This document shows positions 18,385-27,606 of a stretch of DNA of 64,000 nt, piece by piece (position 1 is the stretch's first letter; every line of letters starts with the position of its first letter). The stretch spans positions 33,552 through 97,551 of the forward strand of contig NZ_PNBY01000050.1 in NCBI RefSeq assembly GCF_005886875.1. The letters are read 5' to 3'. The DNA is from Pseudoalteromonas aurantia (GTDB taxonomy: Bacteria > Pseudomonadota > Gammaproteobacteria > Enterobacterales > Alteromonadaceae). Position numbers and translations under genes: made by a program. The notes under the pieces were generated by a model that saw nothing but the letters and a program-made list of their open reading frames with translations, had not been told where the DNA came from and did not search any database.

Positions 18385-19620
18385 GTGACTCGACGAATAC
18401 TTATCATTGAAGATACACCCACAATTGCCAAAGTTCAGAAGCACATCGCCGTGTCTTCTGGGTATGCTGCGGATATTGCGAGCTCACTCGCGGAAGCAAC
18501 AGCACTCATTAGTCAAAATCACTATTTTTGCGCTGTGGTTGATTTTATCTTGCCTGACGCCCCAAATGGAGAGGCAATCCCTTGTGCTATTGAAGCTGAA
18601 ATACCAACGATTGTTATGACTGGTAATTTAGACAGTCAAACCCGGGAAATAGTCGAAAAATACCCTATCATTGACTACATCACCAAAGAGAATAAGCAGG
18701 CTTACCAGTATCTAAAAAGGCAGCTACAACGTTTGCCACGTAATGAAAGCGTCCAAGTTTTAGTGGTAGACGATTCTCGTCAAACTAGGCGCTACGTAAG
18801 TGGCTTGCTAGAACGGCATAAGTATCAAGTGCTCGAAGCTGGAGATGGCCAAGAAGGTTTAGATGTATTACAAAAACACCCTGATATCTCGGTGATAATT
18901 ACAGATAATGAAATGCCCATAATGAGCGGTGTTGAGTTATGTGGAGAAATTCGTCGGCTGTACAGCAACGATGATAAAGCAATTATTGGAATTTCAGGGT
19001 CCCATACCTCGCATTTATCTGCCCGATTTTTGAAAAATGGTGCCAATGACTACCTAAGAAAACCTTTTAACGCCGAGGAGTTTTATTGTCGATTAAGCCA
19101 AAACGTTGATATGCTCGACAATATCGCCACCATTAGATTACAAGCAAATACTGACTACTTAACGAAATTACCAAACCGCCGGTATTTCTTCGAGCAAACA
19201 ACAAAAGCGCTAAAATTACGAGCAATACAAAAGCAAAATAGTACGCTCGCGATGATTGATATTGATCACTTCAAAAGTATCAATGACCAATATGGACACG
19301 ATGCAGGAGATGACGTACTCAGCGCCCTTGCATTAACATTTAATAAGTTTTTTGAGCATGATTTGGAAGCTAGATTAGGCGGCGAAGAATTTGCAATTTT
19401 TTTTCAACAAGGTTCTATTGAAGACAATCTAAATCAATTAGAACTCTTTAGGCAATATTTAGACTCAAATAGTGTGTCTTTAACCCCACATAAAATTCAC
19501 TTCACCATCTCCATCGGCTTTGTTTCTATGGTAGAACAAAAAATTGATGCGTTACTCAAGGCCGCAGATGTAAAACTGTATGATGCAAAAGAGCAAGGCA
19601 GAAACAGAATTATACATTAA
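18385..19620 (+). CDS. PleD-like diguanylate cyclase response regulator (REC-REC-GGDEF)
   Basis: A 411-residue signalling protein that would make cyclic di-GMP from two GTP. The first receiver covers about 1-115 (IIEDTP, phospho-acceptor D53 in VVDFILPD). The second covers about 124-242 (VVDDSRQ, D174 in ITDNEMP, K226 in RKPF). The cyclase domain covers about 250-411 with DYLTKLPNRR and the active-site GGEEF (332-336). The inhibitory RxxD site five residues before it is degenerate (F323 to D326), so product inhibition may be weak. The start is GTG 18385. No histidine kinase is adjacent, so the phosphate donor is encoded elsewhere. Confidence 0.92.
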   Translation: MTRRILIIEDTPTIAKVQKHIAVSSGYAADIASSLAEATALISQNHYFCAVVDFILPDAPNGEAIPCAIEAEIPTIVMTGNLDSQTREIVEKYPIIDYITKENKQAYQYLKRQLQRLPRNESVQVLVVDDSRQTRRYVSGLLERHKYQVLEAGDGQEGLDVLQKHPDISVIITDNEMPIMSGVELCGEIRRLYSNDDKAIIGISGSHTSHLSARFLKNGANDYLRKPFNAEEFYCRLSQNVDMLDNIATIRLQANTDYLTKLPNRRYFFEQTTKALKLRAIQKQNSTLAMIDIDHFKSINDQYGHDAGDDVLSALALTFNKFFEHDLEARLGGEEFAIFFQQGSIEDNLNQLELFRQYLDSNSVSLTPHKIHFTISIGFVSMVEQKIDALLKAADVKLYDAKEQGRNRIIH

Positions 19621-19666
19621 GGGCCACCTGTCTGGCCCTGTTTTATTATAAGTAATTACATAACCA

Positions 19667-20545
19667 TTACTTTGAAACGCGATAACTGTCCCAGCTAAAC
19701 AAAGCAAGTGCAGTCCAAATACACGCAAACGTTAAAATTCGCTCAGTTGTAAATGTTTCGCCATAAAGCACAACGGCCAAAACAAACATGATACTAGGAC
19801 CTATATATTGAAATAAGCCTAAAGTTGAATAAGGTAACCGTTTCGCTGCCGCAATAAAACACAACAAAGGTAACGTCGTCACAATACCCGCACTGATCAA
19901 TAATACGTTGATTAAATCCGTATTATTCGCCATGTTGGTTGTGGCTGAAGGGTCACTCACCCACCAATAAATCAGTGCTGCGGGTAACAAAATAGCCGCT
20001 TCAAGTAATAAGCCAGGGATCGACTCCACAGGCATTTTTTTACGTAGCAATCCGTAAATTGCAAACGAGGTTGCCAATGAAAACGCAATCACAGGGAATG
20101 AACCAAAACTAAGCACCTGCAAAGTAACACCAACAAATGCCATACCTACTGCCACTTTTTGCCATAAACGTAAACGTTCAGATAAGAACAACACACCCAA
20201 AAGCACATTCAATAGAGGATTAATATAATAACCCAAACTTGCATCAAGCATATACCCATTGTTAACTGCCCAAATAAACAGTCCCCAATTAAAGCCTAAC
20301 AAGCTGGAGCTTAAGCACAGCAACAAAATTAACTTCGGCTGTTTAATGACAGGTGCGATTTTATGCCACTGTTTAGTGACCGCTATGATCAAAGCTAGAA
20401 ATAGCACTGACCACACAATACGATGCGTTAAAATTTCGAGTGCATTTATCTGGTCGAGCTGTTTAAAATAAATAGGGGCAAGTCCCCACATTACGAAGGC
20501 AAGTACTGCATAAAGATAGCCTTGGCTGTTATTACTATTTGGCAT
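19667..20545 (-). CDS. rarD: RarD, EamA-family drug/metabolite transporter
   Basis: An inner-membrane protein of the 10-helix DMT/EamA superfamily; E. coli RarD is named from chloramphenicol sensitivity and its substrate is unknown. The sequence has ten hydrophobic segments, starting with GYLYAVLAFVMWGLAPIYFK and including the RarD-like LNWGLFIWAVNNGYMLDASLGYYINPL region. The ATG at 20545 (292 residues) is preferred to the upstream TTG-initiated frame because it leads directly into the first helix. It converges on the diguanylate cyclase gene with 46 nt between. Confidence 0.88.
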   Translation of the reverse strand: MPNSNNSQGYLYAVLAFVMWGLAPIYFKQLDQINALEILTHRIVWSVLFLALIIAVTKQWHKIAPVIKQPKLILLLCLSSSLLGFNWGLFIWAVNNGYMLDASLGYYINPLLNVLLGVLFLSERLRLWQKVAVGMAFVGVTLQVLSFGSFPVIAFSLATSFAIYGLLRKKMPVESIPGLLLEAAILLPAALIYWWVSDPSATTNMANNTDLINVLLISAGIVTTLPLLCFIAAAKRLPYSTLGLFQYIGPSIMFVLAVVLYGETFTTERILTFACIWTALALFSWDSYRVSK

Positions 20546-20624
20546 ATTCAATGATACCGGATGCAAAGAGGCCAGTATTATACGTGCTAATTATGAAATA
20601 ATGCACTGACAAACGGTAAATTCA

Positions 20625-21080
20625 CTAGCCAACTAAATAAGTACCAGTTCCAAAAGCAATTTGAGTGCCTTGGTCATTATGTAATTCCATTCTACATACG
20701 CACACTTTATTGCCTGAACGGATCAAGCTCGCACTCGCGATAAAGTACTCACCTCGGCCAGGCCTTAAAAAGTCTGTTCTGATATCAATGGTGCCCAAGG
20801 TTGCCAGTTTTTTTGGGACCCCTTGTAGCTCACTTTCAGCCAATTTATCAACGATAGATGCAGCTGCTAACATGCCCCCAACATTATCGAGCACAGCCGA
20901 AATAACACCACCATGCAAAATTTTCTGTGATGGGTTACCAATAAAATTATCTTGCCATGGCATTTCAATTTCGGCGCGCTCAGCATCTAAATGGCGAACC
21001 GTGATACTGAGAAATTGATTAAATGGCATTTGTTTAACAAATATGTTGGTTACGGTACTCATTACTTGTGATTTATCCAT
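20625..21080 (-). CDS. Hotdog-fold thioesterase (PaaI-like)
   Basis: A 151-residue acyl-CoA thioesterase-like protein of the hotdog superfamily. The core motif NPSQKILHGGVISAVLDNVGG matches the active-site helix of PaaI/YbgC-type enzymes, with the Asp (LDNVGG) as probable catalytic residue. The start is set at ATG 21080 because GAGGTGAG stands directly upstream; the open frame extends 19 codons further without one. It is divergent from recQ (107 nt). The substrate cannot be told; the closing strand SGNKVCVCRMELHNDQG is typical of the family. Confidence 0.8.
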   Translation of the reverse strand: MDKSQVMSTVTNIFVKQMPFNQFLSITVRHLDAERAEIEMPWQDNFIGNPSQKILHGGVISAVLDNVGGMLAAASIVDKLAESELQGVPKKLATLGTIDIRTDFLRPGRGEYFIASASLIRSGNKVCVCRMELHNDQGTQIAFGTGTYLVG

Positions 21081-21187
21081 ACTCACCTCAAACTCATCTG
21101 ACCAGATAAAGCTACGCTGGTTCGCTACTTTTTTCAAGTCAGGAAAGTTACAGACAAGGCGCTAAAAAACCTCTAAAATGCCCCTCG

Positions 21188-22999
21188 ATGGATACTCTTG
21201 CACATACTCAACATAACGCGGACTCTGTACTAAAAAATATTTTTGGTTACAGTGAATTTCGAGATGGTCAAAAAGCGGTGATCGATGCTGCTTTAGCGCG
21301 TCAAGACAGCTTAGTACTACTGCCTACAGGAGGTGGTAAATCACTGTGTTATCAAGTCCCTGCATTGGTACTTGATGGGATCACTGTGGTGGTATCTCCG
21401 CTCATTTCACTTATGCAAGATCAAGTAGCGCAATTACAAGCATTAGGGGTCAATGCTGAGTTTATAAATAACAGCGTACCTCGAGAACAACAGTATGCTA
21501 TATATCAACGAGTCCATGATGGCGATGTAAAGCTACTCTATGTTGCCCCAGAAAAAATACTGCAGTACGAATTTATTGAACGCCTGCATCATTTACCGGT
21601 CCGTTTATTCGCGATAGACGAAGCGCACTGCGTATCGCACTGGGGACATGACTTTAGACCACATTATTGCCGCTTGAGCGAATTAAAACAGCACTTTCCA
21701 GCGATCCCCATGATGGCATTAACTGCGACAGCAGATACTGCAACTCGCTATGATATAGTCAACCAGCTGAGTTTACAGAACCCGTATATCCATACTGGTA
21801 GTTTTGATAGACCGAATATTCGTTACACCATCGAAGAAAAGTTTAAACCTCTATCGCAATTAATGCGGTATTTAAAAGAACAACAGAATCAAAGCGGTAT
21901 TATTTATTGCACCAGCCGTAAACGCGTTGATGAAATATCAGAAAAGCTCGCTGATGCAGGCTTTAATGCCGCAGCTTATCATGCTGGTATGAGTAATGAA
22001 CAAAGGCAATTTGTGCAAAGTGCCTTTGCGCGTGATGATATTCATATTGTTGTCGCCACCGTAGCGTTTGGTATGGGGATCAACAAACCCAATGTGCGCT
22101 TTGTATTGCATTATGATATTCCAAAAAGTATTGAAGCTTACTATCAAGAAACCGGCAGAGCAGGCCGTGATGGTTTAGCCGCTGAAGCCATCATGTATTT
22201 CGACCCTGCAGACATAGGCAGAGTGAAACGCTTTTTTGAAGACATCGAAGACGAGCAACGCCGACGTGTTGAAGAACAGCGCTTTAATGCTATGGCCAGT
22301 TTTGCTGAAGCACAGACTTGCCGACGTCAGATATTACTCAACTATTTTAGTGAATATCAACGAGAGCCTTGTGGCAACTGTGACATTTGTCTCAACCCGC
22401 CAAAAAGGTTTGATGGCACTTTAGTCGCACAGCAGGCACTTTCTTGCGTCTACCGCGCCGAACAACGGTTTGGCTTAGGCTATATTGTTGATGTGTTGAG
22501 AGGGGCAAACACCAGTCGTATTCGAGATAATCAACATCATGAATTAAGCACCTATGGACTTGGCAAAGACAAAAGTAATGAATTTTGGTTAAGTGTCTTA
22601 CGACAGTTGATCCATCATGGTCTTTTAACGCAAGACATCACGCAAGGTGCAAGTTTAAAGCTCACCGAAGCAGCCCGTTCAGTTTTAAAAGATGAATATG
22701 CACTGCAATTAGCAGAGCCGCGTTTACAAGCTAAGCACATATATCAGGATAAATTAGCCCAATTTAATTATGATAAGAAACTCTTCGCCAAATTGCGTAG
22801 CCTGCGTAAGCAGCTCGCTGATGAAGATGATGTACCTCCTTATGTAGTCTTTAACGATAAAACCCTTGCAGAAATGGCCCAATTAACACCCACAACCGAT
22901 GGCGAATTTCTTTCTGTATCTGGAGTTGGCTTTACCAAACTCAGTAAATACGGTGCGCCTTTTATGCAACTGATCCGCAACTACCTAGCCACAAGTTAA
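21188..22999 (+). CDS. recQ: ATP-dependent DNA helicase RecQ
   Basis: RecQ is a 3'-5' helicase acting in recombination and replication-fork repair. Motif I TGGGKS (47-52), the DEAH box (144-147) followed by the aromatic-rich VSHWGHDFRP loop, and motif VI ETGRAGRDG are all seen. The RecQ-Ct zinc site has the cysteines in TCRRQ and EPCGNCDIC (about 380-405), then the winged helix, and an HRDC domain covers about 525-600 (YVVFNDKTLAEMA). At 603 residues it matches E. coli RecQ. The DUF3630-like gene follows by 18 nt. Confidence 0.98.
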   Translation: MDTLAHTQHNADSVLKNIFGYSEFRDGQKAVIDAALARQDSLVLLPTGGGKSLCYQVPALVLDGITVVVSPLISLMQDQVAQLQALGVNAEFINNSVPREQQYAIYQRVHDGDVKLLYVAPEKILQYEFIERLHHLPVRLFAIDEAHCVSHWGHDFRPHYCRLSELKQHFPAIPMMALTATADTATRYDIVNQLSLQNPYIHTGSFDRPNIRYTIEEKFKPLSQLMRYLKEQQNQSGIIYCTSRKRVDEISEKLADAGFNAAAYHAGMSNEQRQFVQSAFARDDIHIVVATVAFGMGINKPNVRFVLHYDIPKSIEAYYQETGRAGRDGLAAEAIMYFDPADIGRVKRFFEDIEDEQRRRVEEQRFNAMASFAEAQTCRRQILLNYFSEYQREPCGNCDICLNPPKRFDGTLVAQQALSCVYRAEQRFGLGYIVDVLRGANTSRIRDNQHHELSTYGLGKDKSNEFWLSVLRQLIHHGLLTQDITQGASLKLTEAARSVLKDEYALQLAEPRLQAKHIYQDKLAQFNYDKKLFAKLRSLRKQLADEDDVPPYVVFNDKTLAEMAQLTPTTDGEFLSVSGVGFTKLSKYGAPFMQLIRNYLATS

Positions 23000-23017
23000 A
23001 TATACCCAGAGCTACTT

Positions 23018-23314
23018 ATGACCAACATAACACTAGATCCAATCCATCATGTCTTATTAATTACGCCTACTGAGATCCCTGAAGCAGACGAATTTTTATT
23101 CTGGGCTAAGCTATTTTTACACCAACCTGATATTACTATCGTAGAAGAGCTTGAAGGTGCAGATCGCCACCAAACCCGCTTCAGCTATGAAAATGGGACA
23201 TTTAACATTAACTTTGAACACTATACAGACAGTATATGGATAGCGCCTGAAGGCACGGGATCACAAGAGCAACTCATTAATTTATCTAAATATTTACTAA
23301 CAAGTTTCCAATAA
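23018..23314 (+). CDS. Small conserved protein, DUF3630-like
   Basis: A 98-residue cytoplasmic protein without signal or membrane segment, 18 nt behind recQ and probably cotranscribed. It is acidic and has a mixed alpha/beta look, with motifs FLFWAKLFLHQPDITIVEE and NINFEHYTDSIWI. Its place and pattern recall the DUF3630 proteins found next to recQ in Vibrio and Shewanella; I am moderately sure of the family, and its function is unknown. Confidence 0.7.
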   Translation: MTNITLDPIHHVLLITPTEIPEADEFLFWAKLFLHQPDITIVEELEGADRHQTRFSYENGTFNINFEHYTDSIWIAPEGTGSQEQLINLSKYLLTSFQ

Positions 23315-23388
23315 TCAGATAAACTTAAATAATCAACTGTCGTACGTGTCTCGTTAGTACTATTTATTGCTGATCATTTTGGAGTGCT

Positions 23389-25095
23389 ATGAAAGTGAGT
23401 ATAAAAACACAAATAACGCTCATATTATGCTGTTTTTGCTCTTTCTTAAGTTATAGTGCCCCCTCAGTGCTTGACCACCTCCATACAGAAGCGTGTGTAA
23501 GTCAAACACACGTTACCGATAATGATATCACCCTCACTCGGCAGCTTGACGCCAATACAGATTTACCTAAAGAGGGACACAACAAAACAATATCGCACAT
23601 AAAACTAGCACAGTTAAATGTGTTTGATACCAGTATTCCTGCAGAAGATAACCCAGTATTTCGCTTTGCCAATCAAGCCCATATTACCACTGAACCGACG
23701 GTCATAATGACATTGTTGTTATTCTCAGAAGGAGATAAATACTCAATCAAAAAAATTGTAGAGTCAGAACGTCTACTGCGAAAACAAAGCTATTTGTATG
23801 ATGCACGAGTCTATGCAGATGAAAACTGCGAAGGCAATATCACAGTAACTGTGGTGACCCGAGATTTATGGACACTGCTACCAGATTTAAGCTTTAGCCG
23901 CAGCGGAGGAGAAAATTCATCACGAATTGGCTTTCGTGAAAGTAATTTATTCGGTTGGGGTAAGCGCCTTTCACTCACTCATACAAAAGATCAAGACCGC
24001 TCTGGTTATCTCTTTGTTTATGATGATCCTAATATTATGTCTACACGTTATCGAGGCCGCCTCGAATACGCTGATAATGATGATGGTGAGCGTCACTATG
24101 TGGGCGTAAGTTATCCTTTTTTCTCTACTGACACACCCTATAGTTATGGCTTTTTAAATTTTAACGACAAACGCACCGAATCACTTTATGAAGATGGCGA
24201 CACAGTTTCTGAGTTTTCCCAACAAACTGAAGTCAGTAAAGTCTATTTTGGTCATGCTCAACAGCTTACTGATAACTGGACACAGCGACTCACAGTGGGT
24301 TATTACTATGAGCAACAAACATTTAATCCACTGCTAAAAACAACTTTGCCATTGGCAAATAATCGTACCTTGAGTTACCCCTATATCCAAACTCAGTGGT
24401 TAGAAGATAAATTCATAAAAGTACGTAACTTTGACTCCATATATCGTACTGAAGATTTAAATTTAGGTTGGGATATTAACGCCCTATTGGGCTATTCAGA
24501 TAAAAGCCTAAGTGATGATGATAACCACCTTATTTATCAATTCTCGGCTAATAAAGCACACTATACCTCAGATCATAGCTTGTGGCGCATTAATCTCTCT
24601 TTTTCAGGCCAATGGAATAGCCAAGACAACACAGCTAGAAACCTCATCACGCAACTTGGCGCGCAATATTATTTGAATACCAGTATTCAAGACTCATGGT
24701 ATGCCAATGTACAGTTAAGATTTGCTAAAAATCTCACAGCGGATCAACAACTGACTTTAGGTGGTGAAACAGGCCTCAGAGGCTTTCCTGTTAACTACCA
24801 GCATGGCAGTAAAAGCGTTTTAGTTAATATCGAACGCAGATACTATTGGGAATATGACCTCCTGCAATTATTCAAAGTAGGCGGCGCTGTATATTTTGAT
24901 ATTGGCCGCATTAGAGGCAATACATTAGTACACAGTGACCCTAATTATTTAAAGAACATCGGTGCAGGGCTAAGGTTTGCTCCCAGCAGAGCAAATGCAG
25001 GGTTAGTCTTACACTTAGATGTGGCAGCCCCCATTAATGGCCCAGACAATATAGATAAAGTACAATGGTTGTTTACCGTAAAAAATCGTTTTTGA
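23389..25095 (+). CDS. Omp85/BamA-superfamily outer-membrane protein
   Basis: A 568-residue outer-membrane protein. A signal peptide (about 1-24, ending SYSA) is followed by a leader and one POTRA-like domain (about 95-165, ending VTVVTRDLWTLLPDL). The rest is a 16-strand Omp85-type barrel with the lid-lock motif GLRGF at 462-466 and a C-terminal Phe (VKNRF). BamA has five POTRA domains and TamA three, so this belongs to the short, little-studied group of 'surface antigen D15' proteins. A role in protein or lipid transfer to the outer membrane is inferred from the fold. ATG 23389 is preceded by GGAG. Confidence 0.85.
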   Translation: MKVSIKTQITLILCCFCSFLSYSAPSVLDHLHTEACVSQTHVTDNDITLTRQLDANTDLPKEGHNKTISHIKLAQLNVFDTSIPAEDNPVFRFANQAHITTEPTVIMTLLLFSEGDKYSIKKIVESERLLRKQSYLYDARVYADENCEGNITVTVVTRDLWTLLPDLSFSRSGGENSSRIGFRESNLFGWGKRLSLTHTKDQDRSGYLFVYDDPNIMSTRYRGRLEYADNDDGERHYVGVSYPFFSTDTPYSYGFLNFNDKRTESLYEDGDTVSEFSQQTEVSKVYFGHAQQLTDNWTQRLTVGYYYEQQTFNPLLKTTLPLANNRTLSYPYIQTQWLEDKFIKVRNFDSIYRTEDLNLGWDINALLGYSDKSLSDDDNHLIYQFSANKAHYTSDHSLWRINLSFSGQWNSQDNTARNLITQLGAQYYLNTSIQDSWYANVQLRFAKNLTADQQLTLGGETGLRGFPVNYQHGSKSVLVNIERRYYWEYDLLQLFKVGGAVYFDIGRIRGNTLVHSDPNYLKNIGAGLRFAPSRANAGLVLHLDVAAPINGPDNIDKVQWLFTVKNRF

Positions 25096-25257
25096 GTTTC
25101 ATCTTCTTTACTAAAATAGAGTACATCACTCGCGTTATATCGTGTCGATAGTCGGTTTCCTCTTTCAATACGCTTATGCAAACAGTGACTCGCATACTTC
25201 ACAAAAGGAAAAATTGATAGTCACCGTCAACAACGTGCTGAACTACTCATACGCATT

Positions 25258-25593
25258 ATGGTGGCATTATTACTAACCTACTTGCTACTGGTATTGTGGG
25301 GCATCGAGCTTAAAGGGCCACTCGTGCTTGGTTCTTCATTATTTGCGATGTTAGGTGTTGCGTTATTCGCTGGTAGGTCATTGCTTAGTAACTTGACCTC
25401 ATTCCTAATTATGTTCGTTCAGAATGATGGCCGTGGAGCATGGGTGCGCATTATTGATGGAGCAAACCATATAGAAGGGTGTATTACTGAAATGGGGCTG
25501 ATGCATGTTGCATTAAAGTACCTTGATGGTCACAAAGTCATTTACCCCAATAACTTGTTTGTTACTCGGCCTGTGATAATTTTAACAGCATAG
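25258..25593 (+). CDS. MscS-family mechanosensitive channel core, probably a remnant
   Basis: The 111 residues cover the pore helix TM3 (LFAMLGVALFAGRSLLSNLTSFL) and the start of the beta domain, with the family's NNLFVTRPVIIL at the end. This is the heart of an MscS-type channel, which opens under membrane tension. The N-terminal helices are missing: the same frame is open back to 25189 and, before a TGA at 25186-25188, goes on in a channel-like way (SRFPLSIRLCKQ) to a TAG at 25117. There is no good ribosome binding site at ATG 25258. It looks like a gene that lost its start and gained a stop codon. Confidence 0.6.
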   Translation: MVALLLTYLLLVLWGIELKGPLVLGSSLFAMLGVALFAGRSLLSNLTSFLIMFVQNDGRGAWVRIIDGANHIEGCITEMGLMHVALKYLDGHKVIYPNNLFVTRPVIILTA

Positions 25594-25673
25594 CCTACAA
25601 AAAAAGAGGCCCCAATGAAACGTATCTTAGGACCAAAAAGAAGTAGGCCATAAAAATATAGCTACTGCTTACA

Positions 25674-27482
25674 TTACTTATTTAAAAGTACGCGTACAGC
25701 ATCAACCACTTTCTCAGGGTGTTCAAATAGCAGTTGATGGCTCACATTCTCTAAGGGAATATACTCTCCTTCAGTACTACTTGCCATCATTTTACTCCAC
25801 TCACTCCCCTCCTCTTGCCATTTGATCAAGTTTTCTTGCACACTGCCTTCTGTTGCAGCAATATCAAATCGCTCAAAGTCACCATCAATAATACTCACCG
25901 GAACAGTTAGCCCGCTAACCAAGTACTTTGCTATTTCTAGGTCATCGTGATAATTCATCATTTCTTTGAGACGCGTTACTTGCTTAGATACATCTAAACG
26001 CTGTTGAGTGACTAAATCATAGTATTCCCAATCCATATCAGATTGATATGCCATAGGTATTAAAGACCGAATATCATCTCTTTCCTCAGCGACTCTGCTT
26101 GCAGTTTTTTCGGTCCAGTTGCCAGCACTCACATGTTCAATATATTGCGAACGATAAGCTCTAAGGCCTGCTACACTGCCACTTTGATACAGTGCAATAG
26201 AGTGTGGTAACAAAATATCAGGGTCAACCCAAACGAATCCCTTAGTTTCAATATCAGGATGAGCTGAATCTTGATACATTAAAGTGGCTAAATTACTATT
26301 TGAAAATGCGACAAAGATGACAGACTTCACCTTTAGCATGTCTAAAATTTTGGGTAAATCCGCTGCAAATAGTGAAAAAGAAGGTTCACTTGTGTCACTA
26401 CTCCATGCGCTACCTAAACGATCGATTACATGAACACGTCCATGTTCGGCAAGCTTATTGTGAATTAAGGAAGTCCAAGCTGAATCACTATGAAAGTATT
26501 TGTTTGCACCTGACAGCACCACAACATCAGCACTTTCATTCGGCTCTCCGAGTGTACGAACATGATAATCCCCTTGCTCTAATCTGAAGAGCGCGGATCC
26601 CTCTGGAAAATTATAACGACTGTGCTGATTAAAAAATTTTAGTACTTCTTTGGATGTATTAAATTTACTAAAGAACCAAGTATGAAAACCATTATCGATC
26701 GTGATCAATTTACTTGTTACACTTTGCTCATCTTGATATGTCAATGTGGTTACATTATCAGCTTCCTCGAGAATAATAGGCGATACTTCAATCAAGTTTT
26801 CTTTAGCAATGGTTTCAATCGCATTCGGTGCCGAAATAAGTCCAAAGTTATTATGCTTAAAACCATCGTAAGGTAACACCTTATCTAACTTACCGTGGAT
26901 CATTAAATAGTTCGTTGGTTGAGCTATCCGACACTCAGCCGACAGTTGAACAGACATTGGTGATGCAACACTTGCAACACCTTTAAATAAATCACTATGC
27001 TTACAAAGCATATTTTGGCTAAATAACCCGCCTTGAGAAAAGCCAACCGCATAGTTTTCTCCGTCTATTAAACTATATTCAGCATGCATTTTTTCTATGA
27101 TGGCAACAACGAATTCAACATCATTCGCAGCTAAACGATGTGCAATATTGCAACCACACCCATCATCCCATTCAACTTCCTTTGAGCTTGGGTATACAAC
27201 TAAGTAGTCGTCACTATATTTTTCTAACTGCGACATACTTTGCATTTGCTGGGCTGTTTGCCCAGACCCATGAAAAGCAAGTAACAACTTATATGCTTTA
27301 TTCTCATCAAAACCTGCTTTTGGGTAAGCAAGACGATATTGTCGACCATTTAACTCTAAAACCTTTGTCGAGGTAGACTCAACAGTGGAACTTTCAGACG
27401 GTGAGGCTGTGCTGATTTTTTTGCTATTACCGCACGCAGTAATTAAAGCCAAAAGGCATAGTACGATGAGTATTTGTGGCAT
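25674..27482 (-). CDS. Lipoprotein with two alpha/beta-hydrolase domains
   Basis: A 602-residue lipoprotein (lipobox ITAC, acylated C17). The first domain (about 45-285) resembles the polyhydroxybutyrate depolymerase/feruloyl esterase group: oxyanion loop LLAFHGSGQTAQQM, nucleophile elbow GFSQGG, and a His in IDNGFHTWFF. The second domain (about 305-600) is another alpha/beta hydrolase with VVLSGANKYFHSDSAW, a degenerate elbow AFSNSN in place of GxSxG, and a late His in NVSHQLLF; it may be less active or inactive. Location is the periplasm or cell surface, substrate unknown. It is divergent (124 bp) from a membrane-bound winged-helix regulator, its likely controller. Confidence 0.8.
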   Translation of the reverse strand: MPQILIVLCLLALITACGNSKKISTASPSESSTVESTSTKVLELNGRQYRLAYPKAGFDENKAYKLLLAFHGSGQTAQQMQSMSQLEKYSDDYLVVYPSSKEVEWDDGCGCNIAHRLAANDVEFVVAIIEKMHAEYSLIDGENYAVGFSQGGLFSQNMLCKHSDLFKGVASVASPMSVQLSAECRIAQPTNYLMIHGKLDKVLPYDGFKHNNFGLISAPNAIETIAKENLIEVSPIILEEADNVTTLTYQDEQSVTSKLITIDNGFHTWFFSKFNTSKEVLKFFNQHSRYNFPEGSALFRLEQGDYHVRTLGEPNESADVVVLSGANKYFHSDSAWTSLIHNKLAEHGRVHVIDRLGSAWSSDTSEPSFSLFAADLPKILDMLKVKSVIFVAFSNSNLATLMYQDSAHPDIETKGFVWVDPDILLPHSIALYQSGSVAGLRAYRSQYIEHVSAGNWTEKTASRVAEERDDIRSLIPMAYQSDMDWEYYDLVTQQRLDVSKQVTRLKEMMNYHDDLEIAKYLVSGLTVPVSIIDGDFERFDIAATEGSVQENLIKWQEEGSEWSKMMASSTEGEYIPLENVSHQLLFEHPEKVVDAVRVLLNK

Positions 27483-27606
27483 TTTTTCTCTCCTTTGTTT
27501 TTGCCAACACCCTAACTCGCCTGTTACATTAAGTAATGAGAGTGCAATGACTTAATCATTACCTTTTGACGACTATAAAAAAAACATTAACAATCAAAAA
27601 GATAAT

